Origin: CAXXOK01 sp963675365
GTDB lineage: Bacteria; Bacillota; Clostridia; Christensenellales; Aristaeellaceae
Assembly: GCA_963675365.2 (NCBI GenBank)
Contig: CAXXVA010000003.1
Span: 1,364,001 to 1,428,000, forward strand
DNA: 64,000 bases
Reading direction: 5' to 3'
The notes beneath the pieces were generated by a model. That model made no database searches and was not told the origin of the DNA. It saw only the letters and a list, made by a program, of their open reading frames with translations. Shown in pieces: positions 24,008 through 33,665 of this stretch (positions are counted from its first letter, which is position 1; each line of letters starts with the position of its first letter). The position numbers and the translations under genes were made by a program.

Positions 24008-26603
24008 ATGAAAGCAACTAATCTGCACGTCGAGGATACGGTCTGCCCGATCGGTATTGATACGCAGCAGCCCGTGTTTTCGTGGAACATAACAGACACA
24101 GAAGACAATTGGAAACCGAAGGCCTATCGCATTGTCGTGACGGCGGAAAGCGGCGGCATATGCCAAGATACCGTGTGGGACAGCGGTATGGTCAAATCAG
24201 ACCGCATGGCCTATATCCCATACGGCGGACGCGCGCTGCGCTCCGACACGCGGTATGATTGGCAGGCGGAGGTTTGGCCGGCAGACGGAGGCCCGAAAAC
24301 CGTCAGCGAGCCGTCATGGTTTGAAACCACGCTGCTTAACGACACGGACTGGAAAGGCCTGTTCATCGGAGAAACAGCAGACGGCGAAACCCACTGTTTC
24401 CGCAATGCGTTCCGCCTGGAAAAACCGCCGTTTAAGGCAAAGCTGTTTGTGTGCGGTCTCGGGCATTGCGTATTTACCCTGAACGGGCAACGCGTTACGG
24501 ACAGCGTGCTGGATCCCGGCTGGACGGATTACCGCAAGACGATCCCCTGTACCGCGTATGACGTTACCGGCCTGCTGCATCAGGGACAAAACGCGGCGGG
24601 GGCCATGCTAGCCGACGGCATGTACAACGTCGCGGGCGGACGGCATGTGTACTATAAGAGGAGCTACGGACACATGAAGCTGCGCGCGAAGCTTCACATC
24701 ACCTATGCGGACGGAAGCGCCGATCGGCTCGTCACCGACGAAAACTGGCGCATGGGGCCGTCTCCGTACACGTTTTGCTGTATCTATGGCGGCGCGGATT
24801 ATGACGCGCGCAGGATGCCCGCCGGATTTGATACGCTGGATTTCCGCGAGGACGCAAGCTGGCCATCCAGCCGCCGTCGTGGATGCGCCGTACGGGCAAG
24901 CCAGGTGCCTTGGAATGCAGCCTCTCAAGGTCATGCAGACCTATACTCCGGCAGGCGTCACAAAAATAGGACCGCTCCATTACATTGTCGATTTCGGCAA
25001 AAACCATTCCGGTTTTGTCCGCCTGCTGCTTGGCTGCACGTCAGAATCCGCGGGCCGGAGCGTTTGCATCAAGCCGTCGGAACTTCTGTCAGCCGAAGGA
25101 TTGGCCATTCAGCCGCTGATGCCCAACGGATATGAATGGAACTACACCTGCAGCCGCGACACCCGGCAGCTGTTCAACCCCGATCTGACCTATACGGGCT
25201 ACCGCTATGCGCAAATTGACAACGCTGTGCTGCCCGAAGATACCGCAGACGATCCGCAAGCCCCCGTACTCCGGCAGATCGCAAGCTGTTTCCTTTATCC
25301 CAATATGGACATAAGCGGGCACTTCCATTGCTCCAATCCGCTGCTTAACGATATTCACGCGCTGGTGCGGCAGGCAATCCTGAGCAACATGAAAAGCATC
25401 GTGACGGATTGCCCCCATCGGGAGAAGCTGGGGTGACTGGAGCAGACGCACCTGATCGGGCCGTCCATCATGGCGGAGTTCCCGGTGCGAAACCTGTATG
25501 CGAAAATCTCGCAGGATATGGCCGATTCACAATTTGAGAACGGCCTCGTTCCGGATGTTTGCCCCGGTTACGTTGGCGAAGCGTTTGCACAGTGGTATTC
25601 CGGCTATCTGGACTCGCCGGAATGGGGCTTCGCGTGCATTATCAATCCATGGTATGTTTACCGCTTTTACGGCGACGCTTCGTTGCTGAAGCGGCACTAT
25701 AGCAGCATGAAGCGGTATATGATGTATTTGGCGGGGAAAGCGCACCGCGGCATCCTGCGCCACGGGCTTGGCGACTGGCTGGATATCGGCGTGCAAAAGC
25801 CGTATTCCCAAAACACGCCTGTTCAGGTTGTGGCGACGAATATCTATTATTACGCGCTGACGTTGATGGAACAGGCCGCCGTATTGCTGAAGCAGCATGA
25901 GGACGCAGGCATGTACCGGCGTTTGATGGCGCAAACCTATGCAGAATACAACGCCTTGTTTTTTGACGATCAAACCAACCGCTATGCCACCGGCAGCCAG
26001 ACGGCGCAGGCGATGAGCCTGATCAGCGGCTTGTTCCTGCGCGATCGGGAACAACAGATTCTGGACCAGCTTGTACGGGATATCAAATTGCGGAACTATG
26101 CGGTCACCTGCGGCGATATCGGGCACCCGTTTGTCGTGGCCGCGCTGACCAAATACGGTCAAAGCGACGTGCTGTATGCGATGACCACCGCTACGGATCA
26201 GCCGGGGTACGGCTATCAGGTAAAGAGCGGCGCGACGGCGCTGACCGAGGAATGGGATGGTCCTGCGCCGGGCAATCCGCACGGATCGCAGAACCATCTG
26301 ATGCTGGGAAGCATAGAGGAATGGTTTTTCTGCGGATTGGCGGGCCTGCAAAGCATTCGATCGGAATTGCCGTTCGGGCAATTGCTGATCAAGCTCCATT
26401 TCCCGCCGGATTTAAGCGCATTGGATGCCCACATCACGCACCCGTACGGCAAGGTGTCCGTATCATGGAGGCGGGAGAACGCCGTCATCCGTCTGGAGCT
26501 GAGCATCCCGGCCAATCTCACCGCACGCTTTGTCAATGCGTTCAGCGGCGAGGAACAAACGCTCGGTTCCGGTACGCATGCGTTTCAGCTCAAGGCACTT
26601 TGA
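24008..26603 (+). pseudogene. Decayed GH78 alpha-L-rhamnosidase
   Basis: The reading frame opens with KATNLHVEDTVCPIGIDTQQP, an N-terminal GH78 sandwich, and shifts frame near 24870 (after DFREDASW). It continues with GHFHCSNPLLNDIH and the catalytic-region motif DCPHREKLG. There TGA at 25434-25436 replaces the tryptophan codon of the conserved KLGWLEQTH. The (alpha/alpha)6 barrel then runs intact to the end, including EEWDGPAPGN and GSQNHLMLGS. A frameshift plus a nonsense codon in the most conserved motif mean a dead gene. It directly follows the GH106 remnant (16 bases), so both were probably one rhamnose operon. Its last 19 bases overlap the end of the convergent GH42 gene. Confidence 0.85.
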
Positions 26604-28645
26604 ACGACCGGCACTCCAAGAGGATTAAGGGTCAAAATATCGCCGGTTTCCCGGCCGGTCAGCAGATCCAATCCGCGGCGTGCCGCATGAACAGTCACAG
26701 GGATATCGCTGTGATTTAAGTAGAAATCAAACCGATGGGTGTCGTTTTGCCGCATATGGTGCCCGACGCCTTCGGGCAAGGTACGGTTGGCAATGCCGCA
26801 TGCGTCGAGCATCGCGCGGTAGATCTGCTCCATGCCGCGCACGTCCATGCGCGCCGCGACGTACCATGCCTGCCCTTTGCCAAACGCATTACGCGTAACA
26901 ACAGGCGCGCCCGCATAGAAATCATCATTGTACCGGGCTAAAACTTCCGCGCCTTCGGGCCGCACGATCTCGCAAAACCGAATAAGCGGTACGGCCGTAT
27001 CGTCTCCAAACGGCAGCACCGTCGCGTTCTGTTGCGATGGGTATAACGTGTCCATCTCCTCTACGCGCAATCCGAACAATTCGCTGAGCCCGGCGCCCGG
27101 AAAGCCTCCCGTATAGCACAACGTATGCTCATTCACGTATCCGGTCAGAAATGTGGCGGCAACGTATCCGCCGCGCCGAATGAACTCCTTCAGCCGCTGT
27201 GCAAACTCCTCCTTGAGCAGGTACAGCATCGGAAGCACCAACAGCTGATACCCATCCCAGTCGGATTGCGGCGATACCACATCCAATTCCACATCGTTGC
27301 GGGTAAACGCTTCATATTGCTCATAGCAGAATGCTTCGTAGCCGCGATCTCGGCTCATCGCCGCCATATCCCCAATCGCCCAGCGGCTGGGCCAGTCGAA
27401 CACCAGGGCGGCATTCGCTTTCACTGTGCTTCCAACCACGGGTGTCAATTGATTCAGCGTTGCCCCGAGCGCCTTCACATCCTGAAAAACCCGTGTATCG
27501 TTGCGGCCCAGATGATCTATGACCGCTCCGTGGTACTGCTCAAATGATCCGCGCCCTTTGCGCCATTGGAAGTACTGCACGCTGTCGGCGCCGCAGGCGA
27601 TAGCCTGCAGGGACGTGAGCCGGTGCATGTCGGGGCGTTTTAACTGATTGTAAGGATGCCAGTTTACCAGGCTTGGCGTGCTCTCCATCAGCAGGAAGGG
27701 CTTATCCGGTGCAAACCCGCGCATTTGCGCGTGATCAAAAGCGACCTCCGAAGCCAATCGCGCCTTTGTTTTTGCTGGATCTCCCCACAGCGGATAGCTG
27801 TCCCAGGCGATAATATCCAGCTCCGGAGCCAGCTTTGCGTAATCCAACCCCTCGTACATACGCATAAAATTGGTTGTAAACGGGATATCGGGCGTCAAGG
27901 GCCGAAGCGTTTCGATCTCAAAGCGAAGGTAATCCGTCATATTCCAAGTATTGAACTCCTGCCATGCCAAATTAAGGCCATGGATGGATGTTTCGCCGTT
28001 GTCAAATGGCGGCTCGATTTGTGAAAAATCATTGTAGGTATGGCTCCAGAATGTCGTCCACCATGCCTTATTGAGCTTGCCGATATCATGATCAAACCGC
28101 TCGGCCAGCCAGGTTTGAAACCGCCTGGCGCACAACGGGCACAGGCATTCCCCGCCCAGTTCATTGGAAACATGCCACAGAATCAGGCCGGGATGCCTGC
28201 CTGCGGCGTGCGCCAGGTGGGTCAGTATTTCCGCCGCCCGCGCGCGGAAATCAGGCGACGACATGCAATGGTTGTGGCGAACGCCGTGGCGGTTTCGCAC
28301 GCCATTGCGGCGCACGCGCAGCGCCGAAGGGTATTGCGCGTCCAGCCAAGCGGGCCTGGCGCCTGTCGGGGTTGCCAGCACCGTATAGATACCGGCGGCA
28401 AACAAAGCGTCCATGATTTGAAGCAGCCAATCAAAATGAAACTCGTTCTCGACCGGCTCATAGGTTGACCACGAAAACACTCCGAGCGTCACAGTATTGA
28501 CGCCCGCCTCGCGCATCCACTGTATGTCCTGTTTCAAAATATCGGGCCTGTCCAGCCATTGTTCGGGATTATAATCACCGCCGTGCAGGAGCTTTGGCAG
28601 CTTGGCAAATAACGGTTTACTCACGATTTTATTTTTTCCTTTCAC
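26585..28645 (-). CDS. GH42 beta-galactosidase
   Basis: This 686-residue GH42 enzyme opens with HGGDYNPEQW, typical of the family. The acid/base glutamate is in LWHVSNELGG and the nucleophile is in LLMESTPS. The zinc-site cysteines of GH42 are recognisable in NHCMSS and GECLCPLC. The start is either GTG at 28645 (weak GGCGG site) or GTG at 28624, 13 bases after AAAGG. It is cytoplasmic, with no signal peptide. It follows the GH43-like gene by 32 bases in the same direction, forming a two-gene unit under the AraC regulator further upstream. It would remove beta-galactosyl (possibly alpha-L-arabinopyranosyl) residues from plant side chains. Confidence 0.93.
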   Translation of the reverse strand: MKGKNKIVSKPLFAKLPKLLHGGDYNPEQWLDRPDILKQDIQWMREAGVNTVTLGVFSWSTYEPVENEFHFDWLLQIMDALFAAGIYTVLATPTGARPAWLDAQYPSALRVRRNGVRNRHGVRHNHCMSSPDFRARAAEILTHLAHAAGRHPGLILWHVSNELGGECLCPLCARRFQTWLAERFDHDIGKLNKAWWTTFWSHTYNDFSQIEPPFDNGETSIHGLNLAWQEFNTWNMTDYLRFEIETLRPLTPDIPFTTNFMRMYEGLDYAKLAPELDIIAWDSYPLWGDPAKTKARLASEVAFDHAQMRGFAPDKPFLLMESTPSLVNWHPYNQLKRPDMHRLTSLQAIACGADSVQYFQWRKGRGSFEQYHGAVIDHLGRNDTRVFQDVKALGATLNQLTPVVGSTVKANAALVFDWPSRWAIGDMAAMSRDRGYEAFCYEQYEAFTRNDVELDVVSPQSDWDGYQLLVLPMLYLLKEEFAQRLKEFIRRGGYVAATFLTGYVNEHTLCYTGGFPGAGLSELFGLRVEEMDTLYPSQQNATVLPFGDDTAVPLIRFCEIVRPEGAEVLARYNDDFYAGAPVVTRNAFGKGQAWYVAARMDVRGMEQIYRAMLDACGIANRTLPEGVGHHMRQNDTHRFDFYLNHSDIPVTVHAARRGLDLLTGRETGDILTLNPLGVPVVQSALS

Positions 28646-28677
28646 GTCCGCCGCAATCAGCAGGGAATAGCATTCAC

Positions 28678-29697
28678 TCAGACAGAAACGGGATGGCTGG
28701 TTGCCACTGCAATCGTGCGGTATTCGCTATAAATCTTGCTCCGGTCGCCTTCCCGCCAGGGCCTTGTGGCACAGTAGAAATGGTACAATACGCCGTTATG
28801 GAATACGACGGATGCCTTATGGGCATGACCTTCGTCCAAGTCTCCGGGCTTTCCGCTTGGCAGAATAGGTTCGCTGAGCTTCTCCCAATGAACCATATCG
28901 CGTGATATGGCCAAGCCGTCCATGGCGTGCGGACTGCCAAAGCCGAAGAAAAAATTGTACCAAAGGCTTCCGTCATGCACAATGCAGGGATCGGACACGA
29001 ATCGGCTATCCCAGCCTTGCGGGCTTACGCGCAGGATCGGGTTATCAGCGCATCGCTCCCAATTCCGCATATCAGCGCTCCACGCAAGGCCCGTTTGCTC
29101 AATCCAACGGTGTCCGCGGTCCTTGGCGTTGTAATACATCCAATACCGGCCTTCATGCCACAGCAGACACGCTTTGTACAGGCCGCCAGCCTCCCACGCC
29201 GCCCCGTCACGCCAGGAAAACACAGGCGTGTCCAGCCGGTGCCACTGGAGAAGCTCCTCGTCCTCACACCACGCAAGGCCGATCTCAGCCGGACCTTCCT
29301 CATATCCTGTCTGCGGATACGAATGATACACCAGCCAGTATTTCCCATCGACCTTTTTGAGCCTAGGTATCCCCCGCAGCTCGTTATTCTCTTTGAGAAT
29401 CCAAGTTCCCGCGCAGCCAACGGCATCCCAGCGGCCGCTGTTTTCATCCCGCGGGAGTATCACCCCCAGCGGATGCCATTGCAGCAGATTGCCGCTGACC
29501 GCCAAGGCAGATTGATACCCTTTGCCGTCGTAGCCCGTATACAGCATATAAAACCGCTCCCGATGCCAGAATACAAACGGGATATCTACGGCGCAGGCAT
29601 CAAACGCGCCCGGCGTTCCGCTTGCTTCCAGCACAGGCCGGGAAACCCTGTACGGGGTCAGCACGCGGCGTACCGCTTCGTCATGCATTGTGATCAT
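28678..29697 (-). CDS. GH43/GH32-like five-bladed propeller glycosidase, family uncertain
   Basis: This 339-residue protein is read from the ATG at 29697, seven bases after GGGAGG. Repeated blade motifs are visible (FYMLYTGYDG, YWLVYHSYP, YWMYYNAKDR, LWYNFFFGFG, LYHFYCATR). Candidate catalytic acids lie in ACAVDIP, FVSDPCIVHDG and LDEGHAHKAS. This fits the furanosidase clan of GH43, GH32 and GH130-like proteins, but I cannot place it in a family with certainty. The gene is cytoplasmic and is probably co-transcribed with GH42. Its neighbours suggest action on a plant side-chain sugar such as arabinose, galactose or rhamnose. Confidence 0.7.
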   Translation of the reverse strand: MITMHDEAVRRVLTPYRVSRPVLEASGTPGAFDACAVDIPFVFWHRERFYMLYTGYDGKGYQSALAVSGNLLQWHPLGVILPRDENSGRWDAVGCAGTWILKENNELRGIPRLKKVDGKYWLVYHSYPQTGYEEGPAEIGLAWCEDEELLQWHRLDTPVFSWRDGAAWEAGGLYKACLLWHEGRYWMYYNAKDRGHRWIEQTGLAWSADMRNWERCADNPILRVSPQGWDSRFVSDPCIVHDGSLWYNFFFGFGSPHAMDGLAISRDMVHWEKLSEPILPSGKPGDLDEGHAHKASVVFHNGVLYHFYCATRPWREGDRSKIYSEYRTIAVATSHPVSV

Positions 29698-29843
29698 ATG
29701 GCTGCCTCCCAGCATCAACAGAATATATTGCTCCCTTACAAAATCATAACTCTATTATACATCATGATCAGCGAATGAAGAGCGCATATACATTAGATTC
29801 TGTGCTAAATATCCATCTATGCATACCTTACAGCCCTTGATTC

Positions 29844-30716
29844 TCATTCCGCTGTTTCCAGCATCTGCATGCTTTCCATCAGGTACTCCTTGGGGGCTAC
29901 TCCTTTAATGGCCTTGAATACATGGCTGAAATGACTTAAATCGGGATACCCAACGCTTGTGCCGACCTGCTGAATATTCATTGCGGTATACCGCAGCAGC
30001 TTGCAGGCCTTGTTGATACGCAGCATCCGTTGAAAGCTGTGAATTGTCATCCCCGTCTCCTTTTTAAACAATGTGGAGAGATACCGGTAATTCAGCTGAA
30101 ACTGGTTGCTGATATCCTCCGAACGGATGGGCCAATCCAGATGGTTTTCGATATGTGAGATCAGCTTTTCGATATGAATGCTGTAGCGCGGTTTCATTGC
30201 TTCCTTGGCGGTGTTGGAAATCTGCAGCAGCAATGAATACAGCTGTATACTGCACCGTATCTGCCGCAGCGGATCGCGCGAGGCAAACATGGTTACGATT
30301 TCACAAACGGAGCGTTCAATGGTTCTGTTTTCATCGTGAAGCGTTTTGGGAAGTACGATATTACAGTGAAAATCACGTTCTGAAAACTCTATATTCTTTG
30401 AAACCGGTATGTCGGCGATGGAAAAGTCATCCGCGTATGCCGGCTTCGGGGCAAAATGGATGTAAGCCCACTTACGCGGGCTGCACGGATGAATGCCGTA
30501 GTGGCGGATTCCGGCGTGCAGAAATAACAAATGCCCTTGATGAATGAAATACTCTTGTCCGTCTTCCACCACGGAGAACATCCCCTGCATTACATACAGC
30601 AACACATGACTCGGCATAATCCGGTCAGGGTGAGGTGTCAGGCTGGAATCCATCCCATGATCCGCTACATACACCAACGGCACAGCATCTACCGGAAAAT
30701 GAATTTCATGGCGCAT
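29844..30716 (-). CDS. AraC-family transcriptional regulator
   Basis: The protein has 290 residues. The N-terminal half is a cupin-type sensing domain (LFLHAGIRHYGIHPCSPRKW). The C-terminal 100 residues hold two helix-turn-helix motifs (FQLNYRYLSTLFKKETGM and GYPDLSHFSHVFKAIKG). I take the ATG at 30716, eight bases after GGAGG. It is divergent from the DUF1680 operon at 30910 and upstream of the GH43-like/GH42 pair, so it could control either or both. The 190-base divergent region includes a 14-bp palindrome at 30832-30845. Confidence 0.9.
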   Translation of the reverse strand: MRHEIHFPVDAVPLVYVADHGMDSSLTPHPDRIMPSHVLLYVMQGMFSVVEDGQEYFIHQGHLLFLHAGIRHYGIHPCSPRKWAYIHFAPKPAYADDFSIADIPVSKNIEFSERDFHCNIVLPKTLHDENRTIERSVCEIVTMFASRDPLRQIRCSIQLYSLLLQISNTAKEAMKPRYSIHIEKLISHIENHLDWPIRSEDISNQFQLNYRYLSTLFKKETGMTIHSFQRMLRINKACKLLRYTAMNIQQVGTSVGYPDLSHFSHVFKAIKGVAPKEYLMESMQMLETAE

Positions 30717-30831
30717 GCAACATTCCTCCAAATATGACTTTTATACAAGCATTTCATCGATTTGTACATAGACACCGCCATGGTTGTAATCTACAATAGT
30801 CATATAAAGTAAAGATTGTCAACACATTTCA

Positions 30832-30845
30832 TGTGGATATCCACA
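30832..30845. promoter_or_regulatory. Perfect 14-bp palindrome in the divergent AraC/DUF1680 region
   Basis: TGTGGATATCCACA is fully symmetric and lies about 65 bases before the DUF1680 start codon. It may be a regulator-binding site. The half-site resembles a DnaA box with one mismatch, which is probably coincidence here. Confidence 0.35.
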
Positions 30846-30909
30846 GGATGGACACATCTAATTTACTTACAACTTTTTTTGGCAATGCCATCGTTCAGGA
30901 GGACCACGC

Positions 30910-32730
30910 ATGACAGTTTTGCAGGACATGAACTACGAGAATGTAACCATCCAAACCGGGAAGTGTTTTGAACAGGTTCAGGAGAATACCCGTTTCTTAC
31001 TCAATCTAGACGAAGACAGCATGCTGCACCTTTTTCGCAAAGGAGCCGGTCTTGAAGCTCCCGGCACAACCTATTGCGGTTGGTACGGACAAGGCGCAAC
31101 TACATTCGGACAGTGGATCGGAGCCATGGCAAAGCTATACCAGGCAACGGGCGATACCCGCCTGCGGGCAAAGATGATTCGCTGCCTGGAAGAATGGGCC
31201 CAATGCATAGGCGAGGAAGGATACACGAATTTCTCGCCCGAGAATGCAAGCACCTACGGCTTCGAAAAAATGGTTGGCGCACTGGCGGACGCCTTTGCCT
31301 ATGCGTCATACGCCCCCGCCATGGATTTACTGGAGACAATCACCGCATGGGCAGACCGGCATTTTGACGAAACCATCGACCGTGGATATGCCATGTACGC
31401 AGACCTCGCTTCCCGCTATATGCATGAATGGTATACCTTGAGCGAGAATTATTACCGCGCATACCGCCTCAGCGGGCGTGAATCGTTTCTCTCTATGGCA
31501 AAAAAGTGGGAATATACGCGGTTCTGGAGAGATATGGCCGATGGAAACGACAGTCTGCCGCCGTTGCATGCGTACAGCCACGTCAACAGCCTCTGCGGTT
31601 CGGCGCAAAAATATCTATTCACCAAGGAACCATCCGATCTGAAGGTGATTATCAGCGCCTACCGCGTCCTCACCCAGCGTCATTTGTTCGCGACAGGCGG
31701 CTTCGGCCCCTCGGAAGCCTTGTTCGGAAAGCCTGGATATTTGGGCGATTCTTTACTCTCTGCAAACGAACTGGGCGTTGTTGAAACCCGCTTTGAAGAC
31801 CTGGAAGGCGGCAATGTCTGCAACGATCTTTGGGGAAGCTGTGAGGTTTCCTGCTGCGCATGGGCTGTTTTCAAGCTCACAGAATATCTGCTTACCTGTA
31901 CCGGCAAAGCAGAATATGCGCAATGGGCCGAAAGCATGATCATCAACGGCGTCATGGCGCAGCTTCCACTGACTGATGATGGAAACGCAGAGTATTACGC
32001 CAATTATTTCCGCTATGGCGCAAACAAGGATGTGGAAGACCGCCGGATCAGCAATGCGGGAGTTGCCCATGCATGGCAGTGCTGCACAGGCACCTTCCCG
32101 CAGGCCGTAGCAGCCTACCATAATCTCATCTACTACCACAGGGAATCCAGTATCTATATTAGCCAGTACATTCCCTCCGAAGGTCTTTTTCAACTGGAAG
32201 AAGGTGGCGTGCGGCTGGTCATCAGCGGAGAGTATCCCATGTCCGAGGAGATGACCGTTCATGTCGAACCCAGCCAAGCCTCCATGCGCTTCTCCCTCTT
32301 TGTTCGCATTCCTGTATGGGCACATGGCGCCGTTGTAAAGGTCAACCATAAAAGCGTTGCGGAAATACCGGTATCGGGCGAATGGTTTGAGCTAATACGC
32401 GATTGGCATCCAGGCGATATCGTCACCCTTTGGTTTCCGTTCCGCCTGCGCTTCGTACCCGTAGATGAACAGCATCCGCATCTGGCAGCCCTATGCTATG
32501 GTCCGCTGGTGCTGGCCTCCGATCAACTGATGACGCTTGTGGGGGATATACAGCATCCCGAAGCGTGGATCCTGCCGCGCAGGGGCAAGGATTGTGTGTT
32601 TGAAACCCTGCCGGGACACGACCAGGCGTATGAGCACCGAACGCACGTGTTTCGCCCTTTCTTTGGGATCGGCGCGCGCAGCTGGTATTACATGTATACA
32701 AAGATACTTCCCGGACCGACTGAGGCGTGA
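30910..32730 (+). CDS. Divergent DUF1680 (GH127/GH146-like) glycosidase
   Basis: This 606-residue protein has the DUF1680 (alpha/alpha)6 barrel and beta-sandwich layout (YCGWYGQGATTFGQWI, LYQATGDTRLRAKM, then PVWAHGAVVKVNHKS in the sandwich). The adjacent cysteine pair of the catalytic zinc site is present in HAWQCCTGTF. The Glu-x-Cys partner of GH127 (ETC) is replaced by CEVSCC, so metal binding may differ. The start ATG follows AGGAGG by seven bases. It is the first gene of an operon with two permeases and a binding protein. A beta-L-arabinofuranosidase-like role is a guess from the fold. It is clearly more distant than the enzymes at 46213 and 60965. Confidence 0.78.
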   Translation: MTVLQDMNYENVTIQTGKCFEQVQENTRFLLNLDEDSMLHLFRKGAGLEAPGTTYCGWYGQGATTFGQWIGAMAKLYQATGDTRLRAKMIRCLEEWAQCIGEEGYTNFSPENASTYGFEKMVGALADAFAYASYAPAMDLLETITAWADRHFDETIDRGYAMYADLASRYMHEWYTLSENYYRAYRLSGRESFLSMAKKWEYTRFWRDMADGNDSLPPLHAYSHVNSLCGSAQKYLFTKEPSDLKVIISAYRVLTQRHLFATGGFGPSEALFGKPGYLGDSLLSANELGVVETRFEDLEGGNVCNDLWGSCEVSCCAWAVFKLTEYLLTCTGKAEYAQWAESMIINGVMAQLPLTDDGNAEYYANYFRYGANKDVEDRRISNAGVAHAWQCCTGTFPQAVAAYHNLIYYHRESSIYISQYIPSEGLFQLEEGGVRLVISGEYPMSEEMTVHVEPSQASMRFSLFVRIPVWAHGAVVKVNHKSVAEIPVSGEWFELIRDWHPGDIVTLWFPFRLRFVPVDEQHPHLAALCYGPLVLASDQLMTLVGDIQHPEAWILPRRGKDCVFETLPGHDQAYEHRTHVFRPFFGIGARSWYYMYTKILPGPTEA

Positions 32731-32747
32731 ATAAGGAGTAATCATGC

Positions 32748-33653
32748 ATGGCCCATAGCCCGATGATCCGCAGGCGAAGAAGAATTTCGTTTCTTTTTAT
32801 CGCTCCCGCCTTCCTGGTGTTGCTGCTTTTTCTGATCGTCCCTATTTGCTACGGCTTTGGAATCAGCCTGACAAACTACAACATGTCGATGCCTGCAAGC
32901 ATGCGGCATTATGTCGGTTTTGCAAATTATGGAACTGTTTTGACGGATATCAATTTCCGTAATTCCATCCTGTGGACCTTCCTGTTTGCCATTGTGGCTG
33001 TGGCAGGTACGGTCGCTATGGCGCTGATACTGGCGCTGGCGCTCCATTCCCCCCATATGCAGGGCATCCATGGCCGTTTAATCAAAACAACCTTCATATT
33101 GCCAATGATGCTGTGTCCCCTTGTGGTGTCCAATGTTTGGTACATTATCTTCGCGCCCAACTACGGCCTGATTAATTCCACGCTTGCCATGCTGGGACGG
33201 GAAACGATCAGTTTCATGGGCGATGTGTTCTGGGCAAAAATGGCCATTATTATCGTAGAGTTTTGGTGGGGCACCCCATACGTGATGATCATCTTGCTGG
33301 CCGCTTTGACCACGGTGCCCATCGAGTTATATGAGGCGGCGGACATTGAAGGCGCAACCGGATTACAGAAACTGCGGCTCATCACCATTCCTTACATCAG
33401 CCGGTTTCTGGTGCTCGTGATCTCCATTCGTATGATGGACGCGCTGCGAATGTTTGACATTTCCTATGCTCTCACAGGAGGCGGTCCGCAGCGTGCCACC
33501 GAAACGATATCGGTTTATATCTACCGGAGCGCTTTTTCCAGCTTCAAAGCAGGAGAAGGTACAGCGGCTGCGTTTATTCTGTTTCTGATCGTCCTTGCGG
33601 CGACATTCCTTTTCATGGTGATCAGCAAGCGTGCCACACACATGGACGGATAA
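32748..33653 (+). CDS. CUT1 sugar ABC transporter permease (MalF type)
   Basis: This 301-residue membrane protein has a basic N-terminus (RRRRRISF), about six hydrophobic helices and the EAA loop YEAADIEGATGLQKLRLITIP. It begins 17 bases after the DUF1680 gene with AAGGAG nine bases upstream, and is followed by a second permease 12 bases later. It should pair with that permease and with the binding protein at 34582. Confidence 0.9.
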   Translation: MAHSPMIRRRRRISFLFIAPAFLVLLLFLIVPICYGFGISLTNYNMSMPASMRHYVGFANYGTVLTDINFRNSILWTFLFAIVAVAGTVAMALILALALHSPHMQGIHGRLIKTTFILPMMLCPLVVSNVWYIIFAPNYGLINSTLAMLGRETISFMGDVFWAKMAIIIVEFWWGTPYVMIILLAALTTVPIELYEAADIEGATGLQKLRLITIPYISRFLVLVISIRMMDALRMFDISYALTGGGPQRATETISVYIYRSAFSSFKAGEGTAAAFILFLIVLAATFLFMVISKRATHMDG

Positions 33654-33665
33654 GGAGGGTATAGA

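Noticed and set aside
25434..25436. TGA in GH78 taken as recoded tryptophan or selenocysteine
   Set aside because: TGA ends several intact genes here (for example the glycyl radical enzyme and araD), the gene also carries a frameshift, and no SECIS-like hairpin follows it.
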